From Pseudofabraea citricarpa (lineage: Eukaryota; Ascomycota; Leotiomycetes; Helotiales; Dermateaceae), in assembly GCA_029641185.1 (NCBI GenBank), contig JAPWGK010000002.1, forward strand, positions 2,604,001-2,668,000: a DNA stretch of 64,000 nucleotides, written 5' to 3'. The notes below the pieces were generated by a model. It was not told the DNA's origin, did not search any database, and was given only the letters and a program-made list of their open reading frames with translations. Shown in pieces: positions 43,163 to 53,725 of this stretch; within the stretch, counting starts at the first letter, position 1; each line of letters starts with the position of its first letter. A program made the position numbers and the translations under genes.

Positions 43163-44721
43163 ATGGCGGAAGAAGGAATCCTATTTTGGCTCGAGGCTCT
43201 GGACGGCAATGGCCCGGCACAGGAAATCATCGATTCTGACGCAAATTCCTTTTACAGAGTTTTGAGGAACGGCCGTACAGTACTGAAAGTAGGACTCCAA
43301 GCGACTTCAAAGGTTCCTGGACACCTCATATCTTTCGGACGAGACCCAGCACGCAATGACCTGATTCTTTCAGATAGTGTCTATTCGAAAAATCATTGTC
43401 ATTTTTTTTTCAATGAGTCCACGGCGTTGATACTGCGCGATACGTCTTCGACCCAAAGCACAGAAATCAGATATCCTGCAATGGACGATGACAGTATTTA
43501 CCGACTTCAGGGTCACCCAAGGCAACGAGTAATGGTCACGAAGCACCCTTTAATAACGATGCACATTGGCCCCTCTCAATTTCGAATCCTTTGGCATGTA
43601 CCACAGGGGCTGAGCGAAAAACAAGCACTGACACAAGCAAAAACAACGTTCGCTCAAAAAAAGGTCGCTCCGGAGCTCGACTTGACCCTCCCAAATCTTC
43701 AGAGTGTACCATTCAGGAATTGCGAACTTCGGGTCCAATATGCTCCCTCTGTAGCTACGCAGTATCGGAATCTTCCGGACATTTTCCACGAGGAGGTCAG
43801 CTTTTTGGGTAGTGGGACATTTGGGACTGTTCATAAGACTTTAGACCTCCATACTGGGAACTTGTTAGCCGTCAAGACAAGCAAGCGTAGTGTTTCTGAT
43901 AAGGAACACAAGCAGCATTTGAAACGCGAAGTGGAAATACTTGCTAAATTGTCCCATGTAAGCCTACAAACTCCATAATCTTGTGGTTTAATTGTCTAAT
44001 AAAAAACTAGCCCAACATTATGAAGTTCATACACTCCCAAGGCTGGACAATTGGTTCTCCTGTAGAGCTCTTTTTCAGTGTACATCAGGGAAATTTGATG
44101 TCCTTGATCACTCCGCATGACTGCGAAGGTGGATTAAAGACGTTCCCAAAGTTTTGTCCCACCCTGGTTTCTCAGGTGCTCCATGCCGTCGCTTATTTGC
44201 ATGAGAGAGGCATAATACATCGAGACATCAAACCCGAAAATATCCTCTACGATTATAATGGCAACCACTCATCAATGACTTTCTACATCGCTGACTTTGG
44301 TCTGTCCAAGGAACAAATTTCTACCTCTCCATTACTGATCGCTGGAACCCTTACATACATGGCGCCTGAGATATTTTACGGCAAGTTCTATACAAGCAGA
44401 TGCGACATTTGGTCCTTTGCCTTGACTATTATTTTTGTTTTTGGCTATATCTGCCCGGAAGATTTCAAATTACCCACAGAGAGATGGAATCGTCGCATGG
44501 CTCTTCTCCCTGGATATCGCTCCAACCTTAATTATGAGGCGGATCAACGTTTACCACCGTTATTGGGCTCGCAGGATATGCAACACCGATCGTATGGAAG
44601 ACTTAGATCAATGGTCCGGCACAAAATGATCCACCCGTTGTTGATGCCTCTGCTAGAGGAAAATCCAGAAGCTCGCCCCGATGCTCAACAATGCCTGCGT
44701 TTATTCTTTCCTGAACGGTAA
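43163..44721 (+). CDS. FHA-domain Ser/Thr protein kinase (Rad53/Chk2-like architecture)
   Basis: Exons 43163-43957 and 44011-44721, 501 residues; intron GTAAGC...ACTAG with a CTAAT branch. The FHA domain is at about residues 50-115 with ISFGRDPARNDLIL and the SKNHCHFFF strand. The kinase domain starts with GSGTFGTV (216-223), ATP Lys in LAVKTS (about 238), HRDIKPEN (335-342), DFG in YIADFGLSK (360-362), APE in YMAPEIF, and SFALTIIFVFG. All catalytic residues are present. The ATG at 43163 (MAEEGILFW) is chosen over a longer frame that begins with a non-ATG codon. A possible third exon (acceptor near 44763, frame open to 44980, including Pro codons from a C-run and SYINWV) could extend the C-terminus. 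It differs from true Rad53 in having one FHA and many diverged positions, so pathway assignment is open. Confidence 0.85.
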
Positions 44722-45575
44722 TAAACAACAGCCGGCGACTAACAGGTTGCCCATTCCGAGGATAGAAACACAAACATTCCCGCAAGAAGACTTCAGTGTC
44801 GTTCAAGGACATGCAAAGAAACTGATATTTGAAACACCACAAGGGCATACTCCCCCCCCCCCCCCCCCCCCCAAGCCATGCCAATGGTACACCGAAGGAA
44901 TCCAGGCGCTAGGATCACCCCCAAGGTCATATATCAATTGGGTACCCCCGATGAAGACGGAAGGCAGAGACGACGTATAATTTCTTTTTTGGATTATTCA
45001 CATATACAACCTGTATCTAGAATGGATAGGAAGCTGAGAAAGAGTGGGTTGACTCTGGTATTGGTGCAAATTAAGGCAGGTTGAAATTGCAAGGGAGACT
45101 GCCACTTGAGACGTCATTTAGCGACTGTGTTAGCGATCAAAATTGGAATTTCTTCAACCACTGTAGTATCCATAAGCCAATTTAATGTCAAAGATGTTCA
45201 TGACAGGATGATAATTTCGAAAAGAATTTACTAGTTCTCAGGCTTCTCATAGATTTATATTTTCCAATGCAAATCTATGCTATCATTACCTTCCAGCCTC
45301 GCGTGCCTTACTACTCACCGTGAAATAACTTGTGTCAGATTGTGTACACACGAAATTTTGCTGAATGGATTGATTTAATCCCTAAAATCTCGGATTGTTA
45401 AACGTAAGTACCTAGGTATGTAACAAACTTCTGAGTCCTTTACCTCATTTCTAAAGATTTTGGGCTAGTTAATGGCATGCAATGTCTTTTCTCGCGTGAC
45501 TAATCAAAAAGGTCCTCGGTACTGTAAATAATTGGTTAACATCAAGATTTTAATACGTTCACGGCCCGCTAAGGC
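44722..45575. other. Spacer with possible kinase 3' exon
   Basis: The first 260 bp may be a third exon of the FHA kinase (see that entry). The rest is AT-rich promoter of the next kinase, with TACCTAGGTA at 45409-45418. Confidence 0.45.
44852..44872. repeat. Homopolymer C21
   Basis: Twenty-one consecutive C on the plus strand. If the possible third exon is real this encodes seven prolines; slippage here would change frame. Confidence 0.9.
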
Positions 45576-46452
45576 ATGCGTAATGAACTCCATCTGCCGA
45601 ATACCATTTTGAAATCATACAACATGCACTCCCAACGTCTTACTGATGCAAAAGGCTCGTCCGGCTATGTAAAAACAATCAGTCCGGGAGTTGTTTTGAA
45701 AAAAGCATGGGATTTTCAAAGTGAGCCGTTTATCTCTGACGCCAGGCGCAGCTTCGCTGTCGAAGCGCAAATCCTCGACTTTCTAGGACCTCACCCCAGG
45801 ATTGTTGAGTAAGTTGCTCTGTTCTGAATAACAAATGCTAATAGACAACTCAAGATATCGAGGACAGGCTGATAATGACGAGGGCATTCTCCTTCGCGAA
45901 GCAAGCCACGGTGATCTTCAGGATTACCTAGACGAGAATCCTGGGATCGATCGAGACCAACGTGTTATATGGTGTCGACAGGCCGTCGAAGCTGTCGTTT
46001 ATATCCACGAACGTGGCATCTTGCACTCTGACCTACGTCCTGGCAACTTTCTTGTCCACGCAACAGGCTTGGAATTTCTTGACTTGTTACTCTGCGACTT
46101 TGGCGGATCGGTGTGTAAACAATTGAATCTGGATGGGATGGCACTGCCTTCGGTTCCGTTTTATCATCCGGTCTTTGGGAGCGAATCTTCTACTGCTCTT
46201 GATATCTTTAGCCTCGGATCGATCCTTTATACCATTCTCACAAGCTGTTGGCCGTACAAAGACAGTTCCGGCCGCTCTCGAGAGGCAAAAGAGAGAGAGA
46301 AGTATGAGGCTATTGCAGAAGAGCGTCTTCTGCGAGATGAGTTTCCCGATGTGTCTGGGCTGCCGGGAGGTGATGTGATTGTAAGGTGTTGGAAACGACA
46401 ATACCAAACAGCACAGGATCTTTTGGATGATTTGATGAAAGCAGGCTTCTGA
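45576..46452 (+). CDS. Small single-domain Ser/Thr protein kinase-like protein (HSD loop)
   Basis: Exons 45576-45808 and 45855-46452, 276 residues. The intron (GTAAGT; CTAAT branch; CTCAAG acceptor) gives HPRIVEYRGQ...GILLREASHGDL, the conserved hinge region. Lys pair at 42-43 in VVLKKAW, catalytic loop HSDLRPGN (135-142, Ser in place of Arg), DFG in LLCDFGGSV (159-161), and LDIFSLGSILYTILT as helix F. The glycine loop is poor (KGSSGYV). The same small-kinase group as the gene at 5453, with which it shares the DFGGS motif. Substrate unknown; activity plausible because Lys, catalytic Asp and DFG remain. Confidence 0.82.
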
Positions 46453-47123
46453 CTGATAAACGTGTTTGAACCAAATGCCTTTCTACCTTTTCGAAACAAT
46501 TCTACTTTAATTTCCGAAAGGATAATTGTAAACAAATAACTAAGTGCTTGATATGTTGCACGTGATATGGTCACCTGACCATAACTCACTCTTACCCACC
46601 TAACTATATAGTTCAACATCTATATTCAGCTAGAATCCATGATAACCCTTGATTCACATTTCAGTCATTCGACCTGTCAAACCTCAAATTCAAAACTGGA
46701 CAGTTCGTTCAACTTCAAGTTGGCAGCCAACCACCAGCTTCGTGCTTACCATTACCTCACTAGCAGCAGTGATAATAATGGTTATATGAACCTGAATCTC
46801 GTATCAGCCTTCCAATTCGACGATACGAATAGTAAAAACAAGCTTTTAATTTTAATATCAAGGATGAAACAATCCTTCCTTGTTCCCATCCTTCAGAAGT
46901 CTCGCTAAGCAAGAAGAGGCCCCTTCACCTTCCTGCACCCCCTAAAAAGCGAAGACGAGAAGAAGAGAGAAAAAATCTTCAAATAGACGTGAGCGATCGA
47001 TCCAACTTTAAAAAAAGACAACCCAGCACCAGTATACGACATACGACAGCCTTATCTGATCAGCAAAACCCTCAACCAAGCACCAACCAGTCGCCAATCC
47101 GACGATTTCTTCCGCAAGCGAAA
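46453..47123. other. Spacer between same-strand genes
   Basis: 671 bp; 3' flank of the kinase and promoter/leader of the DUF1304 gene. The 5' side of DUF1304 (46900-47120) is purine- and CA-rich as in fungal leaders. No other gene recognised. Confidence 0.5.
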
Positions 47124-47486
47124 ATGTCACTGGTCGCCAGCGTCCTCGTAGCCTTCATGGCCATCCTGCACATCTACATCCTCGTGCTGGAGATGTTTCT
47201 CTGGACGAGCCCGCGCGGCCGCAAGGCCTTCAACCTCAAAGCCGACTTCGCGGAGAAGACCAAGGTCATGGCTGCCAACCAGGGCCTGTACAACGGCTTC
47301 CTCGCCGCCGGCCTGGCTTGGGGTCTCGCCCATCCCGTCCCTGAATTCGGCACCCAGATCCAGCTCTTTTTCCTGGCCTGCATTGCCGTCGCTGGCGTCT
47401 TTGGTGCCGCTACCTCGAGCATCAAGATCGCTTTCATTCAGACGCTGCCTGCTACTATCACTATCCTTGCCGTGCTCTTCGCATGA
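47124..47486 (+). CDS. DUF1304 family membrane protein
   Basis: Intronless, 120 residues from the ATG at 47124 (MSLVASVLVAFMAILH). Upstream the frame is open but only from GTG. Family landmarks: HIYILVLEMFLWTSPRGRKAF, NQGLYNGFLAAGLAWG, and a hydrophobic C-terminus; four membrane helices are expected. Family function unknown; homologs occur in bacteria and fungi. The codons are strikingly GC-rich (CTC, GCC, CTG, AAG) compared with all neighbouring genes, which fits strong expression or past transfer from bacteria. Confidence 0.88.
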   Translation: MSLVASVLVAFMAILHIYILVLEMFLWTSPRGRKAFNLKADFAEKTKVMAANQGLYNGFLAAGLAWGLAHPVPEFGTQIQLFFLACIAVAGVFGAATSSIKIAFIQTLPATITILAVLFA

Positions 47487-47808
47487 TCTGTTGGTAGCGC
47501 TTGGTAGAACTCTTGTGAATAGACGTTCCGTAATGGGTTACGGCTCTTTGTGTATAGCATAGCTTCCTTTGGATGTTGAGGCGTGATGTTTTAAGCAGTA
47601 GGAACTGGTTGTATGCAAATATCTGTAGATTCCGCTATGGATGGATTGTATTATAGTTTGTTGGCGGCTATCCATGTCTACAGTGTGTTTGCATAGGATA
47701 TCTCGTTTATATTTTATACCTATTAGAGGGTTATGTAGAGATAGGAGAAGGCTGTATGTTTATACTATAAAATTCTGCCCTCAGGCACTCATCATCTTAT
47801 ATCCAATG
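47487..47808. other. Spacer between convergent genes
   Basis: 322 bp of 3' flanks, nothing recognised. Confidence 0.5.
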
Positions 47809-50800
47809 TCAAGCAACCTGGGAGATGATCTCCTCATCTTCATAGCCTTTACGAAATCCAAAGCAATTGCCAAAGATATCCAATGAAGATCGAGACGGTG
47901 ATGGCTCTTTGTTTCTCTTGTCCTCCTTCGCATCCAGCGTATTTTCATTCGAAAGTTGTCTCTTCTCCTTGAATCTGGACCATTGATGCATAATAGTTCC
48001 GAAATTGAGAGCCAGCGCGTAGGTACCAAGAACAAATATAACAATTAGAACAGCGTATGATATATTGTTGGCGCTGTCCATGAAACTCGCATATTCTTCG
48101 TTAATTGAAAATAGGCCCTGATGACAATCAGCTTTGTTTCATCATCAGAAAGATATCATATTACCGTCACAAATCCAAGCGGTAGGTATACTATGGTGAT
48201 ATAGGTTAAAATGCTGATCTCATTCCCTTGCTTGAGTGCAGTTTTCCTGAAAGTCTGATTAGCATTGCTCATAAAGTGGTAACTCGATTGGCGAAATGCA
48301 TCTTGTGATGAGATAAACTGAAATTGGGGGTGGTACTCACGAGTCTTCTACGTTAGTAACAACAGAAATCTGGAACGCCATCAGTAAATTATACGGTCTG
48401 TACTTTAAATTGCACTTACTCCGTCACGCAATCCAGTCACTTGCCGAATTTTAAGCTGTGTACGGATTTGTACATCGGTGAGCATTCCATATCGTTTTTC
48501 AAACTCTTCCAGAACATCATTATGTTCTTGAACAAGATCAACGTGCTGCTGTCCAGCTTCCTATATCGAGTTCATCAGATCCGGATCCATACAATGAAGA
48601 GTAAACCATCTACATGCCTGTTTGAATGTACGTTCCATAGATTCCTGGGCTTTTTGTATCTGTGAAATTGATGCTGATAACCGGTCATCGAAAACACGGA
48701 GTGCCTCTAACCCCCATAGCATCTTCTTCAACTTATTAACAGCTTCACTGGTGCCTAATTCCAATCCTTCGAGCAAGACTTTCTCCTAAGAAATGGTTAG
48801 CCAAGCACAGTCGAAATTCATACGAACACAAACCCCAAGACCAACGATGACATCTAAACGGGATAATATCATCTCATATTCCCTTGCTAATTTTTCGCAT
48901 AGATGACCCAGGAGAACTAAGAACGCGAGACATCTCCCACAAGCTTGCTGATGAAGAAAACATTGCAACGTGGGTAAAACTGATTGGATTGGTAATGATA
49001 AGGATTCGGAGTCGGTCAAGGACGACCATATCGAACAAATCCAGAGATATCCAGATGGGTCGCCCGTTATTACAAGAGAAGAGCAACGCTCCTCAACAAC
49101 ATGCGTCTGCTCAGAAGATCCAGTATTTCCGAGCCTCGCAATACTTACGGGAGGAAAGTCCCCATTATTCCTTTTTTCATCGAAAAGTTTTATGTGGCCA
49201 GGAGACTGACTCCTTGGGTTTATACTCCAGTGGGATATCGTAATTGTTGTGAGCCATATGTTCGCTTCTCTAGTGTCTGAGAATCGTGAAGACACACTGA
49301 AGTAACTGTCGAAAGTGTCTAGAGCATCAGGATGCCATAAATAAATAAATGATCCCACAAGCGACGGGCTACACTTCTCTGTAAAACTGGCCACCAAATT
49401 AGTCAACCTGGTCCTTGTTATTGAAGAAGATTCAACCTACAGAATTCGATATTTAGCGCCAAGATCAACAAGCTATCTGATATCAGTTCAAGGTCAGCAA
49501 TTCCAATATAATCCACTCACACTATCATTCAGGCGTCCAAATAGTAGTTTTCGATGTTCCTCAAGCTCATCTAGAGTATATGCATTAGAAGATTGCTTTG
49601 GTTGAGAACCTCGCCTCGCTGTTACAGTATCACGCCGTCCATTGCTGTGTTGGTTGGAAGATGTGACAGTCTTGATTGATACACTTTTGATGTTGAAGGT
49701 ATAATCATCATGTAATGACAAATCAAAAAGCGACAAAAATTGGAGATCTTCCGCTGGCGCCTTAGATTTGATGTTGGCAAGGGTATATTCTGGAGCCCTT
49801 ATGATATCCGCTCTTTCAAGACTGGCGAAGTAACGACGGGCATTTTTTCTAAGAACAATGTCCTTGGTCTGTTTGGCTTTAAAGACTTCAGGAGAGTCAT
49901 TCAACGACTGCACCCACCAAGCCTAATCGCAGGTATTAGTTAAAAGACTGCACTGCATTGTGGTTTTACGAACCGGATGATAGACATGCGTTGGCTTGCA
50001 AGAAACCCAATCGAAGGGTTTTACAAAAAGATTTACTCCCATCTCATCCTGAACCAAAAGTTGCCTGATCTGCGAGAGGTGCTCATGACTAGAATCTTCT
50101 TGGGCACGTTTCATCTGTAAGAGAATATCACGGATAGAGCTTTCTTCCTCTGGATCTTGTCCAAGATTAGTGGGCGCGTCCAGGCCATCATGAAAAGATT
50201 GGCTTAAATCATCTGTTTTCTGGGACTTGGCGGCTTTCAGTTTACCTGTAACAATCTTAGCGATGGCGGGCCTGGAAGAATATCGAAAATTCGATTTCAT
50301 TGCAAGTTGATGATTTTGAATCGTGCACATGGGTAGGAGGTCAGTTACCTTTCTGCTTGAGATCAAGTAGCGTGGTACATATGACAGCGGTTGGTTCCAA
50401 GTCCCACCACTTGGTAAGCATTTGACTATCAGCTCGATCCCATGAGGTCATGAAAGAGTAATCGGACAATACAAATTCAAAAAGTCGATCTCGGCTCCCT
50501 TTAACATTAGACTCGTCCGCAACAAAGAGATACATTTGATGGTTCAGGCACTGTAATTCCCAAGGACCATTAGAGATTGTGCGCAAACCTTTCCAGCTCT
50601 TGGGACCTGGATTAAAGTGTGTCGTGCGTTTCCTTCGAGTGATCATCTTTCTTGTGTGAAGTGCTCGTGCATTTGCAAGACTTGACGAAAACTCAGTATC
50701 AAGTGCTGTAAGACCCAGCTCTTCACCCAGCAGTAAAAGGCGATCGAATTCTTCATTCTCAAGAGTGTAAGAATCGGAATGGTTTGTTTTTAATCGAGCC

Positions 50801-52709
50801 ACATATTTCTCAAACTTCTGCTGCGTTTTCATAAGCTCGTGACGGTCTAAATTAGCAGCTGTGAAGCCATCAACAGCTTGACCTCCACTCTCCAATTGAA
50901 ATTTTTCATTGCAAATCAGAAGAAGGCAATTAAGATGGTGCCACTCCAATAAATCATTCTTCGGAGTCGGATCCTTATCACGGGAAGCCCGCTTTTGCAC
51001 CGATTCGTATGCTTTGTTCAATTTCGGTAATAGGATATGAGTTTTAAACTCATCCGTCATGGCTTGGCTACAGTACTTCATGACATACCAAACAGCCAGA
51101 GTAGCATAGCAAGCTTGATTGTAAGAGCGATCGATGTTCATCTTTACCCTATTATTCTCACATTGCTCAAGCCTCTGCGAACGTTCGGAGTCTTGGTCCC
51201 GGTTATCATGTTCTGAGTCTAGTGCCAGTAGAAGCCTTCCTGGTGCTAGATTTGAGTTTACGAGCCAAGCCAGCGTGGATTGAATGTGACCCAAGAGTCT
51301 TTGCAGATATGTAGTCCGGAGTGCGTCAATTGTCAGATGTCTCTGTAAGAGATCCGGTTCAAGATGTCGGGTCATAATAAAATCGTAAGTTTTACAGAGT
51401 AGCCGAATCTGAAAACTGCAGGTCGTTAGTTTGCAACACATGTACAACCCATTTCAACTTACAAGGTGCTCTGAACATCGACGTATTGGGGTCCGATAAT
51501 ATTACATAGTAGCGCAGTTTCGTGAATACAATGATCATTTTCACGCTCGTTACTCTGGTCGTCAGATGAACCATGATTGGCATTGTGCGACAACGTAGCA
51601 GCCTTTGTAAATGGCACAGGCGAAACGCATAGAATTTGTTCTACGCATCGTCCAATTACACAAGACTCGACGGCCTCATTTGCTTCGTAGTTTCTTGAAC
51701 AAATAGCAGTCCAGAGCCTATCTGTCATATTGACGGAAGTATTGTTGATGCCCAACTCATCCTCCAAAGTTGCAAAATTGGTCAACGAAATATTTTCATC
51801 TTCATCAAGATCGCGCAAAGCGTATGTTGATACGATTACTGTTGGTTCTCCAACAGATAACTCAATGTTCTGCATTCTGAAAACGTTTACCTCGGATCCT
51901 CTGATTTCGTCATTAGCTAGACCCGCCAATGGACCTGCAACATGAACTGGCAGGCCGTTGACAAATAATCGCATGTCGAGACGTTTCTCATACCGCTCGC
52001 TGGCACAGCTAAGCAGAGTTCCGTTGCCATCAACAGTATTCAAAGTAAAATTATCAGGATCAGAAGGGCCTCCATTTGAACAAGGACATCCAAACTGAAT
52101 AAGGCCGCCACTTCTGATTTTGACCTTCTTCTTCTCGGCTGCATCGGTTGAATCGTAATCACTGAGCGATGAACCGCTCCCCCATTTGATGCGAACCACA
52201 TGAAAGACTGTTCGATCTCGAACAAAAGAGATCTCCTCAAAAGTGCCGCTGTTTCCATCCCATATCCCGTCCTTCCGTTTCAAGTCGTATTGAGAATACG
52301 GCCACCGGAGATTTACTAGGCCATGGGCACGGTTAACCCCAAGCTCTAGATCAGTATCAAATTCAGCAGGAACTAATTGGGTTCCAAATGACCCCTTATT
52401 CCCGGTGTCGTCCCGTCTCTGAGCTCGTGATAGTATAGCGTCAGGAGTATTTGGGAAATTTCCGCGGACGAAGGCTATGCCACATGTCTTGTCCGGTGCT
52501 GTGATCTGGAGCAACTCGTGCCAATCACTAACCGAGGCTGTGTAGCCAGCGGAGCCAAAGTCAATAGACTTAGCAGATTTTGAGAGTTGACACGTTGTGA
52601 AGCATTGAGCTGTGAAAAGCATCAGCGGGGTATGATCCGGAACGAAAGGCTAGAACGTACACTTCTGAAGATCTGCAAGCCACTCAAAGTCTGTCATGCC
52701 GGTATCCAT
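47809..52709 (-). CDS. Giant CorA-like Mg2+-transporter-fold membrane protein
   Basis: Eleven-exon model complement(47809-48117, 48165-48246, 48341-48369, 48420-48560, 48618-48785, 48834-49436, 49521-49922, 49974-50245, 50349-51415, 51463-52609, 52661-52709), 1,422 residues, total divisible by three. The C-terminus is CorA-like: helix ISILTYITIVYLPLGFVTGLF (about 1302-1322, GLF where bacterial CorA has GMN) then a second helix AVLIVIFVLGTYALALNFG, after a long coiled helix (LEEFEKRYGMLTDVQIRTQLKIR). Before that is FLHQQACGRCLAFLVLLGHLCEKL, conserved in this fungal group. The first 900 residues, with no named domain, may form a sensing or regulatory part. The exon 7/8 join needs a GC-AG intron (CAG|GCATGT), and the exon 4/5 donor is GTTCGT. 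The Mg2+ selectivity filter is altered, so ion transport is uncertain. Confidence 0.82.
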
Positions 52710-53725
52710 ACTGAAGGTTTGGAAGCCATTCGTTCGCAGAGGCCTTATTCCCGAGGGTTTCGGACCACATTAGCAGAATTGAAAAGCAAAGATATTGATC
52801 AACTTCTGATGTTTCGCATGAGAGAAGGGTCGAGGTTGTCCATATAAGCAGGCAACGGGGCAACGAGCATTTAAATGCTTGGTGGTCAGACAGAGAGCCT
52901 TGTGCTACAACCAGTAAGCAGGCAGAGGAAGTGATCAACACCCTGCGAATCATGTTGCTGACATTCGGCGATCAATTTCAGCTGGGCTTTTCCACGGACT
53001 GTTGATAGGTTTCTCCGCCTTTGCACTGCGCCTCCCTGCGGCTCGCCTCACCCTTGGCCAGGCTTCCATCTTGATCTTCTAGAAGGACACGCAAGGCTTA
53101 TTTTATTGACAGCCGCTTGGAAATAATTGCATGAAGGGAGGAGAGATGTGGAAGTGCCTTGCGTGTGAAAGGTTGGGAGAGGTTCAGGATACTCACATCT
53201 AGATTGGCCTCGGTTATGGCAGAAGGTGTGATATAGCACCATGCGTCGTAATATCTATAAATACTTGTAACCTGTTGGAGAAATTTGATGGCCTGAATGA
53301 GCTTCCTTGTTTTTTTCTTCGTTTTCTTCTCCCCATTTTGATTTTATGTTGGTGGCATGTTTGGTCATGTGACCATATGGGAGACTCCCACAGATTGCCA
53401 TATTACCATGCAGTAACATCTGTATATATATACCAGCTGTATATCAAACTCCTTAGATAAAAGCAATAGAAAAAATATTCAGCATCAGAACATTAGTTGA
53501 AATTTTAGCACTATCTATACACGGTCTAAATATCTTCATTTTCCCTCTTCATAAAATCATCAGCCATCTTAGAACGCCTCCACAATGAAATCCCATCGCA
53601 AGTATAATTCAGGTTGACAAAAGAGTGTGTAATTTAGCTCGCTCCTTAGCTAAATAAGGCATGATCTACAAAAGCTATTGCTGTTCTTACATGGCGGGTA
53701 TCAAACTATCTCATACAACGCATTC
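52710..53725. other. Gene-free region, 1.0 kb
   Basis: Promoter of the CorA-like gene and 3' flank of the aspartyl protease; no gene recognised. Confidence 0.5.
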
